DNA of 64,000 nt, from assembly GCA_028673005.1 (NCBI GenBank), contig CM054114.1, positions 11,687,108-11,751,107 of the forward strand, given 5' to 3'. This document shows, one piece after another, positions 1-9,790 of the stretch (positions are counted from its first letter, which is position 1; each line of letters begins with the position of its first letter). The position numbers were made by a program, and so were the translations under genes. The stretch is from Tanypteryx hageni (lineage: Eukaryota; Arthropoda; Insecta; Odonata; Petaluridae). The notes beneath the pieces were generated by a model, which had not been told where the DNA came from, searched no databases, and saw only the letters and a program-made list of their open reading frames with translations.

Positions 1-433
1 AATCCTCATAGTGACCCAAGATATGTAACCTTGTGTTCTCGAGTCCAGCCTCTACACTCTATCCCTCGGGGAGGTTAAAGACCGCGGCGTTGTTGTTAAA
101 AAATAATCCCTTCGTCCAAACCAAGAATTCCCAACTTGCAGGTACAGTGGCACTCGCGGAGGTCCTTTGTCCTCTCCTCTCAACCCCCAGCTCTTTTACA
201 GCCAGGAGGTTGTGTTTGGAAGGGGGTAAGGGGTAAGGGCATGTACAATGGCGCCCACCCCCGTCGCTCAGCCGAATGCACCCAACACCCTTTCCCACAT
301 AAAGATGAGAAATCCCAGGTTTAATCCTTCTCCTCATTAACTCTTCCTGGAATTGGTATGCTCACAGTTTGCAAAGAAAGTTTCTATCGTTAATCACAAA
401 AATCAGTTGAGATTTTGCCCTTGAACGAGTAGC
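1..433. other. no recognised gene; probable flank or 5' part of pogo element
   Basis: No reading frame here resembles a known protein and no terminal repeat matching the right end of the neighbouring pogo-type element (2113-2137) is visible. It is probably the 5' non-coding part of that element, or older flanking DNA. The left terminus would then lie outside the window. Confidence 0.4.
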
Positions 434-1893
434 ATGTCCGTACATAAAAGGAAGTGTTTGTCTATTCGCGAAAAGGTTGATATTATTCGAGAGTTAGAAC
501 GTGGTAAAAAAATTTTAAGTGTGTAAAAAATTTAATTTATCGTCGTCTACGGTTTCAACCTTATGGAAAAACAAAGAAGCGATTTTATCTGCACTAGAGA
601 ACAACCTAACAACGAACAAGAAAATGAGGAAGTGTGACTTGGGTACTGTTGATCAAGCACTTCTGGAGTGGTTTAAGAGGCAGAGAAATGCTGGTTTCCC
701 CATCAAGGTACAGGCAGATAAATTTGCAAAACAGTTAGGACACGAGAATTTCACATGGAATAACGGGTGGCTTGATCGTTTTAAAAATCGGCATAACATT
801 GTTTATGCGAAAGGCCCTGTCAGCAGATTCAAAAACGGCAAGTGAATGGGTGAAAAGTGTTTGGGAGGAGTGTCGAAAAGGTTACAGAGAAGAAGAAATC
901 TACAATGCTGACGAAACTGGACTGTTTTACAACATGATGCCTGATGCAACGTTTAAATTCAAAGGTGACAAATGTGTTTGTGGCAAAAGACCTAAGAATC
1001 GTTTAACAGTTTTAAGGTGCGCAAACATAAATGGGACTGACAAAAAAAACTTTTTGTTATTGGTAAGTCACAAAAGCCACGTTGTTTCAAAAATGTAAAG
1101 AAGCTTCCCGTTGAATATGCAGCTAATTAAAAGGCATGGATGACTTCCAATATTTTTCAGAAATATGTAAGTCAGTGGAACAACGAGTTACGGAGGAAAA
1201 ATACACACATTCTACTCCTTGTCGATAACTGTCCTGCGCACCCACACATGCAGGAGTTATCCAATGTAAAACTGGTGTTTTGCCTCCAAATGCGACTTCT
1301 ATTTTGCAGCCAATGGACATTAAATGGATAATTAAAAGTTTTAAATACCATTTCAAGCGATTTTTTGTTCTACAGTTGATTGAAAGGAGGGAAAGAGGTT
1401 TAGATGGCAACGACTCTGTATTGGATGCAATTCATTTGATGACAGATGCATGTTTCACCTACAACGATCATAAACTTTTCGAATGTCTGGTTTAATATCG
1501 GGAGAATTTTCGATTGATAACCATAACGTTGATGAAGATCAGAATGTCTTAAAGAAAATGGAATTGCGAATTTTGACCATGTAAATGACATTGACAATTT
1601 TGTTTATGTTGATGATGATTTGATTACCAGTGGAATTCCTACGGAGAGTGAAATAATAGAGACAGTATAAAGCACAGCAGACAGTGATGAAGACAATGTT
1701 GAATGTGTCGAAGACACAATCCTTACTCAGGATGCCGTGGAAACATTAAATGATTTTTTTTGAAAACATTGACATTTCCGATGGTGTTTTTAGTGAACTA
1801 AGTGTAATAAGAGGAAACTTAAGAGACTTCAAAGTGAAATCTATGAAACAGGCTACTATTCAAAGTTATTTTTGTAAAAAGGGGAGTGATTAA
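434..1893 (+). pseudogene. pogo/Tigger-like (CENP-B/jerky type) DDE transposase, frameshifted
   Basis: Relic of a cut-and-paste transposase that would bind the element's ends and move it. The frame opens at ATG 434 with a basic N-terminal helix-turn-helix (motif SIREKVDIIRELERG). It breaks near 521, where two bases of a GT run appear lost, and resumes as a CENP-B-type second HTH (around LLEWFKRQRNAG). The DDE_1 catalytic domain follows in other frames: NADETGLFYNMMPD (about 905-950, first Asp), LLVDNCPAHPH (about 1216-1250, second Asp) and SILQPMD (about 1298-1320, third Asp). All three acidic residues are still readable, but at least three frame changes and stops separate them. The last codons (1849-1872) encode QATIQSYF, a PCNA-interacting-type box, just before the TAA at 1891-1893. 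The acidic stretch before it is typical of Tigger C-termini. Not functional as it stands. Confidence 0.88.
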
Positions 1894-2112
1894 GGATGCA
1901 GCTGTGAGTAAATTTTATATGTACGTATGTTTACTTAAAATTTTCTAGTTTATTCTCATTTTTAGGCTTTTTCATAAATTTACTAAATAACCTTTCTGTT
2001 TATATATTCACTTTTACTTCTTATGTCTTATTTCACCATACGCATGCATGCTTTTGCCTTCACGGATATTAAGTTTAACGGCTATAAAGAGCAAAACTAA
2101 ACGGTCCCGTGG

Positions 2113-2137
2113 CGCTCGTTATAGCCGAGTTTGACTG
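2113..2137 (+). repeat. right terminal inverted repeat of the pogo/Tigger element
   Basis: The segment ends GAGTTTGACTG at 2137 and is followed by TA, the expected target duplication of the pogo family. Read from the outside it begins CAGTCAAACTCGG, the usual CAG start of Tigger-type ends. The AT-rich non-coding sequence 1894-2112 is the element's 3' region. The partner end is not in the window. Confidence 0.65.
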
Positions 2138-2429
2138 TATATATCTTATAAAGTATATAACAAAACAAATATGAACGTAAAGAGTAAATAAGTGAACAAA
2201 TATGAACGTGCGTTGTCACGCATATCTTAATGGCGCTTAGCAATAAATGAATCCCCTAATAAACGAAAATTATTATTTCAAACTTTTACATAAAATATTT
2301 CGGTGTAAAAATTAGTGCATTCAGCTCATTTTAGTGCTTTAGTTGTTTATTCAAAATTAGGAATCTGCAGCTATTCGGAAAGTATGACTTTATTTTGCAC
2401 AAACCCACAATCTCTTAAAAATATATAAA
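2138..2429. other. AT-rich spacer, nothing recognised
   Basis: No coding signal, terminal repeat or structured RNA was recognised between the pogo end and the next dispersed repeat. Confidence 0.5.
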
Positions 2430-2990
2430 AGATTTATGGAGCATTTAATTTTGTCTCTCTCTCCCTCTCTGTCTCCCTCCGTCTTTCTTTCTTCCTCTCT
2501 CTCTCTCGTATTACAGCACTCGAAGAACGCGTTCCTTACGCATATAGTATAAAAATTAAGGCGACAATACAATCTGGGGGATTAAGGCAAGGCAACATCG
2601 TTAATACAAAGCTTAAATTTTTCAAATAAATGTGATTTAAACGTATAACTTGAGCGATTTCGAATCGTAGACAAAATTTGATGATATAATAAGAAACGTT
2701 ATTAATTTTTCTTTAAAACGGTCCAGGTCCGAAGATTGTAGGTTATTTTTTTCTAATTTTAATTTGCAAAAGAGTAAAAGCCTGTAAGTCGAAAAATCGA
2801 TTTTTACGTGTTATCTTATGGGAAATGGCACTCCCCTCCAAATCCTCCCTCCCACCAAAAATCAAAATTCTGGCACCGAGGTGCACATCATCATAGTCCC
2901 ATTAGTAAGTGTACCAAGATTTAAGTCTCCAAGTTTCTTGGTTTTCGAAATATGCTGTCCATACACACACATACACATTGCCTTTTACTA
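2430..2990 (-). repeat. dispersed repeat family F, 5' portion (minus copy)
   Basis: Copy of a non-coding family also seen at 22.0-22.4, 29.26-29.72, 30.07-30.34, 30.77-31.0, 31.74-32.1, 52.49-52.83, 56.94-57.16 and 58.14-58.50 kb. Read on the minus strand, shared landmarks are TATTAGTAAAAGGCAATGTG near the start, then GATAACACGTAAAAATCGA, TTAAAATTAGAAA, CTACAATCTTCGGACC and TTGCCTTGCC. A CT-rich block (2453-2510) lies at the far end. The copy at 58.14-58.50 kb is the closest in structure. Several members carry GGTTCGANTCC, a tRNA T-arm/B-box-like motif. No protein is encoded. Confidence 0.7.
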
Positions 2991-4654
2991 ATAGAGAAGA
3001 TTATCATGTTGGATAACTCTAATAACATTTACAACTGTTGAATCGCGGGGGAAGTAGTTCGATAATTTTTACGGAAATACTTTTTTTTTTAGGTTTATGG
3101 GGTTTTGTTTTCTATAAAATGGCGCGGTATTATAAAAAATATAAATTGAATTTGAAATTGTAATTGTAATTTTTAAAAGGGATGTTAGTTGAAGAATCTT
3201 TAGACACATAATGATAATCGATTCTCTATGGGTTTTGAAATTCCGTTTCCTAACAAATATTGCTCAATGATTTTAATGAATTTGATTGATGAAAACTTAT
3301 TTAAATCGAACTAAATATTAATAGTCATTCAATTAACAATAATAGTTGTTTCAGTAGTATATTTTTATTTTGTTGCCATTACAATTTTGAAATAAAATTA
3401 AAATTGAGTCATTCGGCTAGAGTATGATTTGATTAAGTTTGTCAAATGTCTCACGATAGTAAAACCCATTTACGAAACGCTGCGTACTTTCTCCGATTGA
3501 ATACGAATTTAATGCAAAGTAAAAATGTTGTTTAAACCTTTTGCTGCAACATATAAAAGACTTACTCTAGTCAATTTCTTCAGTATTTATTTAATAATTA
3601 AGCCAGTGTTATATAATACTGGCTAACGTTTCAGATTTTCAATCTTAACAATTTTTGGCTTCTTAATATTAATTTTAAATTAACCAATTAATGAATAAAA
3701 TGGCCAAAGGAATACATAGAAGTTCGCAGTGGTAATAACTGTCATCGCTCTTTCTGGCATGCAAGTAAACGTCTGGAAAGCCTGCATTTATGCTTCAGTC
3801 TAGAGCATCGATCATCCGATAAAATCTCCCGACCTGCAATCTTGGAATTCTCTTCCATTGGATGAAATGCTCAGATATATACGTCATTATCTGATTCGTG
3901 CAACCATTTTTACTAGAATCCGTTCAGATTTCATCCGCGTAAACGTTTCGAGCGATTAAGGCGAGAAATCGCTGACACTCAAAACTCCTTATTGATTCAA
4001 GAGTTGATAGGGCAGAATTCAAAGCGCGACCTTCAATTGGTTCCCGTCCCGTAGCATTTAGCACTGCCTACCATTTTTTAACTCCGGGAGAATAAATTAT
4101 CCATAATAATTGCCCAGCCATAAGGTGCCATTTAAATATATTTTTATTTGATAATAGTGAAATAAAAACTGTGTATAATATAGATAAAATGGGAAAACGT
4201 ACTTAAGAATTCCTCTCGTTCATTTGATATGTATGTTGCTTTATTTATTTTCCGTGATTAAAACCTCCACGGCAAGGTACTCCACGCAGCCAACTCTTAT
4301 CTTGGCAAAGCAAATATTATGAGTATAAATTGCATCATGAACGGTTTAATGCGATTGTTTCACCGTGCCTATCAAGAAACTCTTTCCATTCAACTCGACG
4401 TATTCATTTTCGCGCAACGCATTTACGGCTATAATACAAATGTAATTACTTTGCTGTGAAATTGATGCAAAAAAATCGAAATTTCAACCACAGAGTCGAT
4501 CTAATCACTACGAGGTTTCATTTAGCCACCGTTTCCTTGGAATAATATAGACACTTAAGGAAGCATTATAATGTAATATTACCTTAGAAATTATTTGAAT
4601 GAATATTAATTCTTAACCGTCGACGCCAAAGTGTGAGACATTTGCTCCTATTAC
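2991..4654. other. AT-rich non-coding stretch
   Basis: No reading frame with recognisable homology, no terminal repeats and no tandem array were found. It may contain degraded repeats that are not identifiable by eye. Confidence 0.5.
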
Positions 4655-4800
4655 ATTATTCATATACGAGGTATTGTTTTCGTGAAAAAAAATCGAATTC
4701 AAGATTTCAACGGAAATACACGTTTTGACCATTTTCTCGATGATGTCTGCCACCTACCAGCGACTATTGTAAGCACTTGTTGCTTAGTTATGTTTTAGTA
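4655..4800 (+). repeat. fragment of A-B repeat with internal deletion
   Basis: It begins with the A-unit motif (CATATACGAGGTATTG, GATTTCAACGGAAATACACG, CTCGATGATGTCTG) and passes directly into the B-unit motif (GCCACCTACCAGCGACTATTG, TTAGTAACGCTCC). Relative to the full A-B copies at 31.0 and 43.5 kb, the second half of A and the first half of B are missing. Confidence 0.65.
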
Positions 4801-4809
4801 ACGCTCCTT

Positions 4810-5105
4810 TTTAGTGCTTTTGGTCAATGCTGAAAAGCACTACTATCTTCGTGATGTCCGTCCGTCCGTAAGCATATATCAGGGAAGAATTGGCTGAACC
4901 GATTTCAACAAAATTTGGTGCATAGAATTTTCACATGAATGACCAAAATGACATATTTCGACCGAACCGACTCAGCAGGGATGCCAAAATTGCAAAATTA
5001 ATCTTTGTGGTAATTATAAATTTGGAAGGAATTGGATGAACCGTTTTCAACGAAATTTTGAATAAAGGAGGTGTGTGACATAAAAAAACAAAATCAAGAT
5101 GCTTA
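4810..5105 (+). repeat. repeat family E with AGTGCTTTT hairpin
   Basis: A short hairpin at 4813-4841 (AGTGCTTTT paired with GAAAAGCACT) is followed by CGTGATGTCCGTCCGTCCG. The same hairpin plus CCGTCC-rich sequence recurs in reverse at 18.14-18.23 kb. The following 200 bases (ACCGATTTCAACAAAATTTGG) resemble the generic non-coding ends of many arthropod dispersed repeats. No protein is encoded. Confidence 0.55.
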
Positions 5106-5119
5106 GCATAGATATCAAA

Positions 5120-5171
5120 CACCATAATTGACATGGAAGGGTCTGAAAACCCTTCCATGTCAATTATGGTG
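5120..5171. repeat. perfect 22-bp inverted repeat (hairpin)
   Basis: Arms 5120-5141 and 5150-5171 are exact reverse complements around the 8-base loop TCTGAAAA. The hairpin lies exactly at the 3' edge of the Harbinger transposase relic on the minus strand. Confidence 0.9.
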
Positions 5172-5740
5172 TTACGGAGTAAACATATACGAATACGCCA
5201 CTTGGCGTTAGTAATATCATTCTATAACTCTTCTCACTCAGGAAAAGCGAAGATCGAAGCACTCTGTTCTGGTGAAGTTCTCTCCTACTAAAAGGTTTTA
5301 ATATGTTTTTCAGTAATGGATATGCTTCATCCACAATGAACACGTATGGCATTAAAATTGGTGTTGATGGTAAATAATCATCTCGTGGAATATTAAGGTT
5401 CCCACTCTGTAACAAATACACCACTGAGGATGAACCACCATCGCTTTGCTTACTATAACCCCCTACATCACCTGCAATAAATTTATAGTTTGCGTCTGCT
5501 ACACTCTGAACTACAATAGAAAAACTGTTTGTAATTATAAAACGTAGTTCCAGAATGCGAAGGGCACTTCAACCTAACGTGCTTTCCGTCGATCGCCCCC
5601 AAGCAATATGGAAAAATTCCACTTTTCATAAAAATCGTTGGCAACTTGCAAGAAGGGTTCTTCAGTAGGAATTTTCATGTAAATTGGTTGTAAAATTTCT
5701 TTCGATGTCACACGGTTTTTCTTTAGCCTGTCGTCAGCCT
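5172..5740 (-). pseudogene. PIF/Harbinger transposase fragment (DDE_Tnp_4), frameshifted
   Basis: Minus-strand relic of a Harbinger transposase. Reading down from about 5640, the frames give a CLGAIDGKHV-like motif (first catalytic Asp) and then GGYSKQSDGGSSS. The longest open piece (5424-5164) has PYVFIVDEAYPLLKNILKPF, matching the family's conserved V-DEAFPL---L-RPY block. Further upstream is TSKEILQP. The N-terminal part, the final Glu region and the Myb-like partner gene are absent, and several frameshifts are present. The motif order is convincing, but the piece covers only the central part of the protein. Confidence 0.72.
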
Positions 5741-5980
5741 TTATTGTGTGCACGGATTTGCTTTCATTGATGTTTGCCCTTATTTAACTGAAAGTCTTTT
5801 AGGTTGGTAGTATCTTAGAATATATTTTTGGGATTTATTCAAGTGTAGTTATTGATTAAAAATCATATTCGACTAGACCATTGTTATAGTTTATGCTTTT
5901 TATGCAAAATATATTAAAAGTATTAATCATTTTCTATAACAAAATAATAAGTTTTGGCTAATATTATCTATTAGGATATA

Positions 5981-6206
5981 GAAAGATTTGAAGCTTTCCC
6001 GGAGAATAATCATATTGAACTTTTCTCGGGTTTCCAACCGGGTTGTCTCGGAGATTTCTTCCGACGTTTCGGCGACTGGCTCTGTCACCGTCTTCAGGGA
6101 TCCTGAGTCACCCAGGATCCATAAAGATGGTGACAGAGCCAGTCGCCGAAACGTCGGAAGAAATCTCCGAGACAACCCGGTTGGAAACCCGAGAAAAGTT
6201 CAACAA
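5981..6206. mobile_element. foldback element with hammerhead-like core (locus 1)
   Basis: Arms 6015-6094 and 6124-6203 are reverse complements with a single mismatch over 80 bp. The 12-bp sequence TATTAGGATATA occurs on both sides (5969-5980 and 6207-6218) and looks like a target-site duplication. A 34-bp unpaired segment (5981-6014) lies between the left duplication and the arm, whereas the right arm is only 3 bp from its duplication. The apex holds GGATCCTGAGT and CCAGGATCC. No protein is likely; the open frames across the arms are mirror images of each other. Confidence 0.8.
6063..6097 (-). ncRNA. hammerhead-ribozyme-like motif (locus 1)
   Basis: Minus strand, 5' to 3': CTGAAGA (6097-6091), one extra C (6090), stem II GGTGAC (6089-6084) with GTCGCC (6076-6071) around a 7-nt loop, GAAA (6070-6067), minimal stem III CG, then T6064 and C6063 as the predicted U-H cleavage position. 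The flanks give a short stem I (TCC before the core, GGA after it). The mirror copy in the right arm (+ strand) has ATAAAGA in place of CTGAAGA, so only the minus-strand copy keeps the core. The extra base before stem II departs from the textbook core, so catalytic activity is uncertain. Confidence 0.55.
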
Positions 6207-6218
6207 TATTAGGATATA

Positions 6219-6299
6219 TTTCTTTAAACAGGATTAAGCTTAAGAAAAATATTTATCAAAAAATATAAATATTAAAAATTTGGTATATAAAGGGTTAAG
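6219..6299. other. AT-rich spacer
   Basis: Short AT-rich sequence between the foldback element and the reversed B repeats. Nothing recognised. Confidence 0.5.
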
Positions 6300-7010
6300 A
6301 TACTGCGAGAAAAATTGTCTTCACAAAGAACAGGAATTAACTCAAACCGTAGCCTTCTGATATTGGATATAGCCAGGAAGCTCCAACAATTAAGAAAATT
6401 AAAAGTAGCGTTACTAAGACGTAACTAAGCGTCAAGTGTTTGCAATAGTCGCCGGTAGGTGGCGTGGTGGTAGTAGTTAAAAAAAAATTTTAAAGTTATC
6501 TCTTAAACAATGCATTACATGGGGAAATGTTTCAAACAAAGGTTGTAGAAAATTAAATTTCCTACAACATTTATTCCAGCACTTTTTACATTAATCAAAT
6601 ATTAAAACAAATAAATAAAATCTGATGTGGCCACCACATGACTTTCTCCATATCTGTGATAATTCTAAAAATTCCAAAGGTTACATGATAATAAATATTT
6701 TAATGAACTGCGAAAAAAATTTAAAGACTTTAAAATGAACAGAAACTTCTGATATTGGATATAGCCAAGAAGCACCAACAATTACCAAAATAAAAAGGAG
6801 CGTTACTAAGAAGTAACTAAGCTACAAGTGTCAACAATAGTCTCCGGCAAGTGGTGTGGTTGTGGCAACTAAAATATTTAGTTTTTAAGATATCTCTTAA
6901 AAAACGCATTATATGGGAAAATGTTTTAAACAAAGATTGTAGAAAATTACATTTCCTACCATATTCATTCCGGTACGTTTGTAAATATATCAAATATTAA
7001 AGAAAAAAAT
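6300..7010 (-). repeat. two tandem B units of the A-B repeat (minus orientation)
   Basis: Two head-to-tail copies (about 6300-6660 and 6690-7010) share the landmarks CTGATATTGGATATAGCC, AGGAAGCTCCAACAATTAAG, GTTACTAAGACGTAACTAAG, CTACAACATT and ACTTTCTCCATATCTGTGAT. The same unit is single at 31.3-31.7 kb and doubled at 43.8-44.58 kb. The A unit follows at 7022, so the order B-B-A is the exact reverse of the 43.5 kb copy. Confidence 0.75.
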
Positions 7011-7021
7011 TGAAAAAAAAA

Positions 7022-7650
7022 ACTGGTGTCAAGGTTAAACACCCACTTCCGGTTGACCGATTTTTTACCAAAAACTAATCAACTATTGCTACTTTCATCA
7101 TCATCATCATAGGTAGTCTGTCCGTAGACAGGTCCGTGATTATTCAAGGTTAAACCTGATTCTCCATATATTCTTATTTCTTTCCCTTTCAAATCGTCTA
7201 TCAGCTGAAACATTTTCCTACCTCTTTCCCTTCCTTCTAACACATCTTTACACATTCTCTCTCTACTCAGGTAATGCCCAACCCAGTTTGCCTTCCTATT
7301 TCAAATAGTTTGTATAATCATTCGCTTCTCTCCAACTCTTCGTAGCACTTCATTGTTTTTCACCCTATCTGTTAATTTTATCTTCAGCATTCTCTTCCAA
7401 GTCCACATTTCAAATCTTTCATAAAAATGTTAAATATAAAATTTCGCGTTGACCTGATTAATAGTTTCTTAGTTAGATCACTCAAAAAACTGTCACACAC
7501 ACACACACATACAGACATTATTGAGGAAATGGCCAAAACGTGTTCAGTGAAGCTCAATACGTGTATTCCCGTTGGAATCTCGAAATCGATTTTTTTCATG
7601 TAAACAATACTTTCCCCTAAACTATGTACGGAGAAAGTAAAAACGGTTAA
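7022..7650 (-). repeat. A unit of the A-B repeat, split by a LINE fragment
   Basis: The A unit starts at 7022 (CACCCACTTCCGGTTGACCG), stops at about 7101 and resumes at about 7421 (AATGTTAAATATAAAATTTCG). It ends near 7640 with the GGAGAAAGTAAAAA motif. The interrupting DNA (7102-7420) is a LINE 3' end in the same reading direction. A second partial A unit (7645-7705, CCCACTTGCGATTGACCG) follows directly. An AC microsatellite sits at 7495-7510. Confidence 0.7.
7102..7420 (-). mobile_element. LINE 3'-end fragment (minus)
   Basis: Reverse complement of the 3' end of the 8.3-9.8 kb LINE. It starts with the (ATC)n-type tail CATCATCATCATCAT and AGTCTGTCCGTAGACA. It then reads back through the codons for the RGRKRFQ.IDDLKGK, NWVGHYL and WTWKRMLKIK-type motifs and stops at about 7420. 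It is 5'-truncated and broken by stops. It sits inside the A repeat unit, so it inserted after that repeat. Confidence 0.82.
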
Positions 7651-7725
7651 GTGACAAGAGTAAACACCCACTTGCGATTGACCGATTTTTACCAAAAACT
7701 AATGGACTCCTTTGACTTTCATTAA

Positions 7726-7939
7726 AATGCCATATTATCCAAGAATATTGTTTCTTTTATTAAGAAATTAGAACACTACATAATTAATTTACACTATAGG
7801 TTAAGTATATTCACGACCTGATGAAGACGCTAAGCGTCGAAACCTAGGTCGCGAATAAATTTAACCTATAGTGTAAATTAAGTATGTAGTGTTCTTATTT
7901 CTTAATAAATGAAACAAAATCCTTGGATAATATGGCATT
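7726..7939. mobile_element. foldback element with hammerhead-like core (locus 2)
   Basis: Imperfect inverted repeat: the left arm starts AATGCCATATTATCC at 7726 and the right arm ends GGATAATATGGCATT at 7939. Between them TAAGAAATTAGAACACTACAT pairs with ATGTAGTGTTCTTATTTCTTA (small indels), and ATTTACACTATAGGTTAA pairs with TTAACCTATAGTGTAAAT. The arms close on the hammerhead-like motif at 7818-7850. No convincing flanking duplication was found. The element abuts a partial A repeat. Confidence 0.75.
7818..7850 (+). ncRNA. hammerhead-ribozyme-like motif (locus 2)
   Basis: CTGATGA (7818-7824), one extra A (7825), stem II GACGC/GCGTC (7826-7830 with 7834-7838) around loop TAA, GAAA (7839-7842), self-complementary stem III CCTAGG (7843-7848), then T7849 and C7850 as the predicted cleavage position. 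Stem I is formed by the inner ends of the inverted-repeat arms (GCG and AATA after the motif pair with CAC-G and TATT before it, with small bulges) and extends far along the arms. The short palindromic stem III matches hammerheads that work best as dimers, as reported for Penelope-like elements. The extra base before stem II leaves activity uncertain. Confidence 0.62.
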
Positions 7940-8309
7940 ACGAATTAAAACTGTCCTCATCTTAAGTTTCTCGTTTCTAAGTTATGCTTTATATTTTTAT
8001 TTTGAACCGATACGAAAATTTCAAGTGCACGGGAGTATACATAATTGCAAAATTGAGGAAATCCGGGAGAATTATGAGTTGTGGTAGCCCTATTAAAGAC
8101 GTGCAGTATACGACATACGATAAGATCTTTTGAGGCGCATCGGTACTTTGAAAAAGGTCCTATTTTAGTTATTTCTACTATGTATAATAATTAATAATCA
8201 GATTTTGAAATCGGTATTACACATAAAATTCTTAGTCGATGAAAGCCAAATTGTTTGATACCGAACTTTTAGCGTATTAGTCTATTTTATAGTTTCATAT
8301 TTTTAAAAA
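7940..8309. other. AT-rich non-coding stretch
   Basis: Nothing recognised. No coding homology or repeat structure between the foldback element and the 5'-truncated LINE. Confidence 0.45.
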
Positions 8310-9790
8310 GCGATAGTGGAACTAAAGAAAGGGAAAGCTACAGGCAGCGATGGAATACCGGCTGAGGTAATTAAAGTCATGGGATCAGAAGGTCTAAAAG
8401 CGATCACGAAATTAACTAATAAGATTTACGACACAGGAGAGTGCCCTAGGGATTTTTTAGAATTAACAATGATCCCTCTAAAGAAGAAGCCAAAGGCAAT
8501 GCAGTGTAAAGATTACAGAACGATAAGCCTTCTGTCACACACATCGAAGATCATCACGAGGATTCTTAATAAAAGGCTGGAGAAAAAGGCAGAAGAAATA
8601 CTAGGGGAAGATCCATTCGGTTTCATAAAAGGACGAGGAACTAAAGATGCTATAGGGGTAGTTAGAATCATATCAGAAAGGGCAATAGAGTACAGTCAAG
8701 ATTACTGTGAATGTTTCGTAGACTGACAGAAGGCATTTGATAGAGTAAATTGGGAAATGTTGATGAAGATATTAAAGAATATAGGTGTAGACTGGAAAGA
8801 CAGGAGACTGATTAGGAATCTATATGTGAATCAAGTTGTAAAGGTCAGGTTGGAGAATGCGGACATCTGCGGAGGAAATATCGATAGAGGAGTAAGACCT
8901 ATCGCCGACCCTTTTTAATATATATGGAGAAAATCTAATGCAAGAAACGTCAGAAGGCACAGGAGATTTCAAATTTGGAGGAAGGATTATAAGAACAGTA
9001 AAATATGCGGATGATCAAGTACTTCTAGCAAGAAAGAAAGAGGAACTCCAAAAATGATAAATCGACTAGTAATAACAGGTACGAAATACAGTATGGAAAT
9101 AAACACAGAAAAATCCAAGGTCATTCGAATATCGGTCAAAGAAGAGAATCTGAACATAAGTATTGGAGGAAAGCCTTTAGAACAAGTTTCAGATAATAAA
9201 TACCTTGGAAGCAGCATAACAAGAGAAGCAAAATGTACGGATGAGATCAGGACTAGAATAGGAAAAAGCAAAAGTGGCTTTCAGAAGAAAGAAACACCTA
9301 CTTACGGGGAATATAAGGGAAGATATCCGCAAGAAGTTCATAAAATGCTATGCATGGAGTATAGCTTTGTACGGGGCAGAAACATGGACGCTAAAAAAAA
9401 TGACATCAAATACGTGGAAAGCTTTGAAATGTGGACTTGGAGGAGAATGCTGAAGATAAAATGGACAGATAGGATGAAAACCGATGAAGTGCTACGAAGA
9501 GTAGGAGAGAAGCGAATGATTATACAGACTATTAGAAATAGGAAGGCAAACTGGGTTGGACATTACCTGAGAAGAGAGAGTATGATTAACGACGTGTTTG
9601 AAGGAGAACTAGATGGGAAATGGGAAAGAGGTAGGAAAAGGTTTCAGCTGATAGACGATTTGAAAGGGAAAGAGAGTTATCAAGATATAAAGAGGACAGC
9701 GGAAAATAGGAGTATATGGAGAACCAGGTTTGACCATGAATAATCACGGACATGTCTACGGACAGACTACCTATGACGATGATGATGTGT
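8310..9790 (+). mobile_element. 5'-truncated non-LTR retrotransposon (LINE)
   Basis: The element lacks the endonuclease and begins inside the reverse transcriptase. It ends at 9750-9790 with a short 3' UTR (TCTACGGACAGACTACC) and a GATGATGATG tail. Two further 3' fragments of the same family lie at 7.1 kb (minus) and 44.9 kb (plus), both sharing the TACGGACAGACTA and GAT-rich tail. The clade is not resolved by eye; the C-terminal domain resembles RTE-, R4- or Dong-like elements with the conserved E.W.WRRML and GH.LR blocks. Confidence 0.85.
8316..9743 (+). pseudogene. LINE reverse transcriptase, broken
   Basis: Would copy element RNA into DNA at the target. The first open piece (8316-8726) has KATGSDGIPAEVI, then DYRTISLLSHTSKIITRILN and GFIKGRGTKDA, the early reverse-transcriptase blocks. 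A TGA at 8724 interrupts the FVD-QKAFDRVNW block. The GVRQGC-type block is degraded to GVRPIADPF at about 8890. The active-site YADD survives as KYADDQVLLA near 9003 in another frame. The last open piece (9054-9743) holds the C-terminal region: MEINTEKSKVI, NKYLGSSIT, FEMWTWRRMLKIKW, NWVGHYLRRES and ERGRKRFQLIDDLKG. Several frameshifts and at least one stop make it inactive. Confidence 0.87.

Noticed and set aside
5927..6237. Three open frames across the 6-kb inverted repeat
   Set aside because: They are translations of the two mirror arms and encode the same residues on opposite strands.
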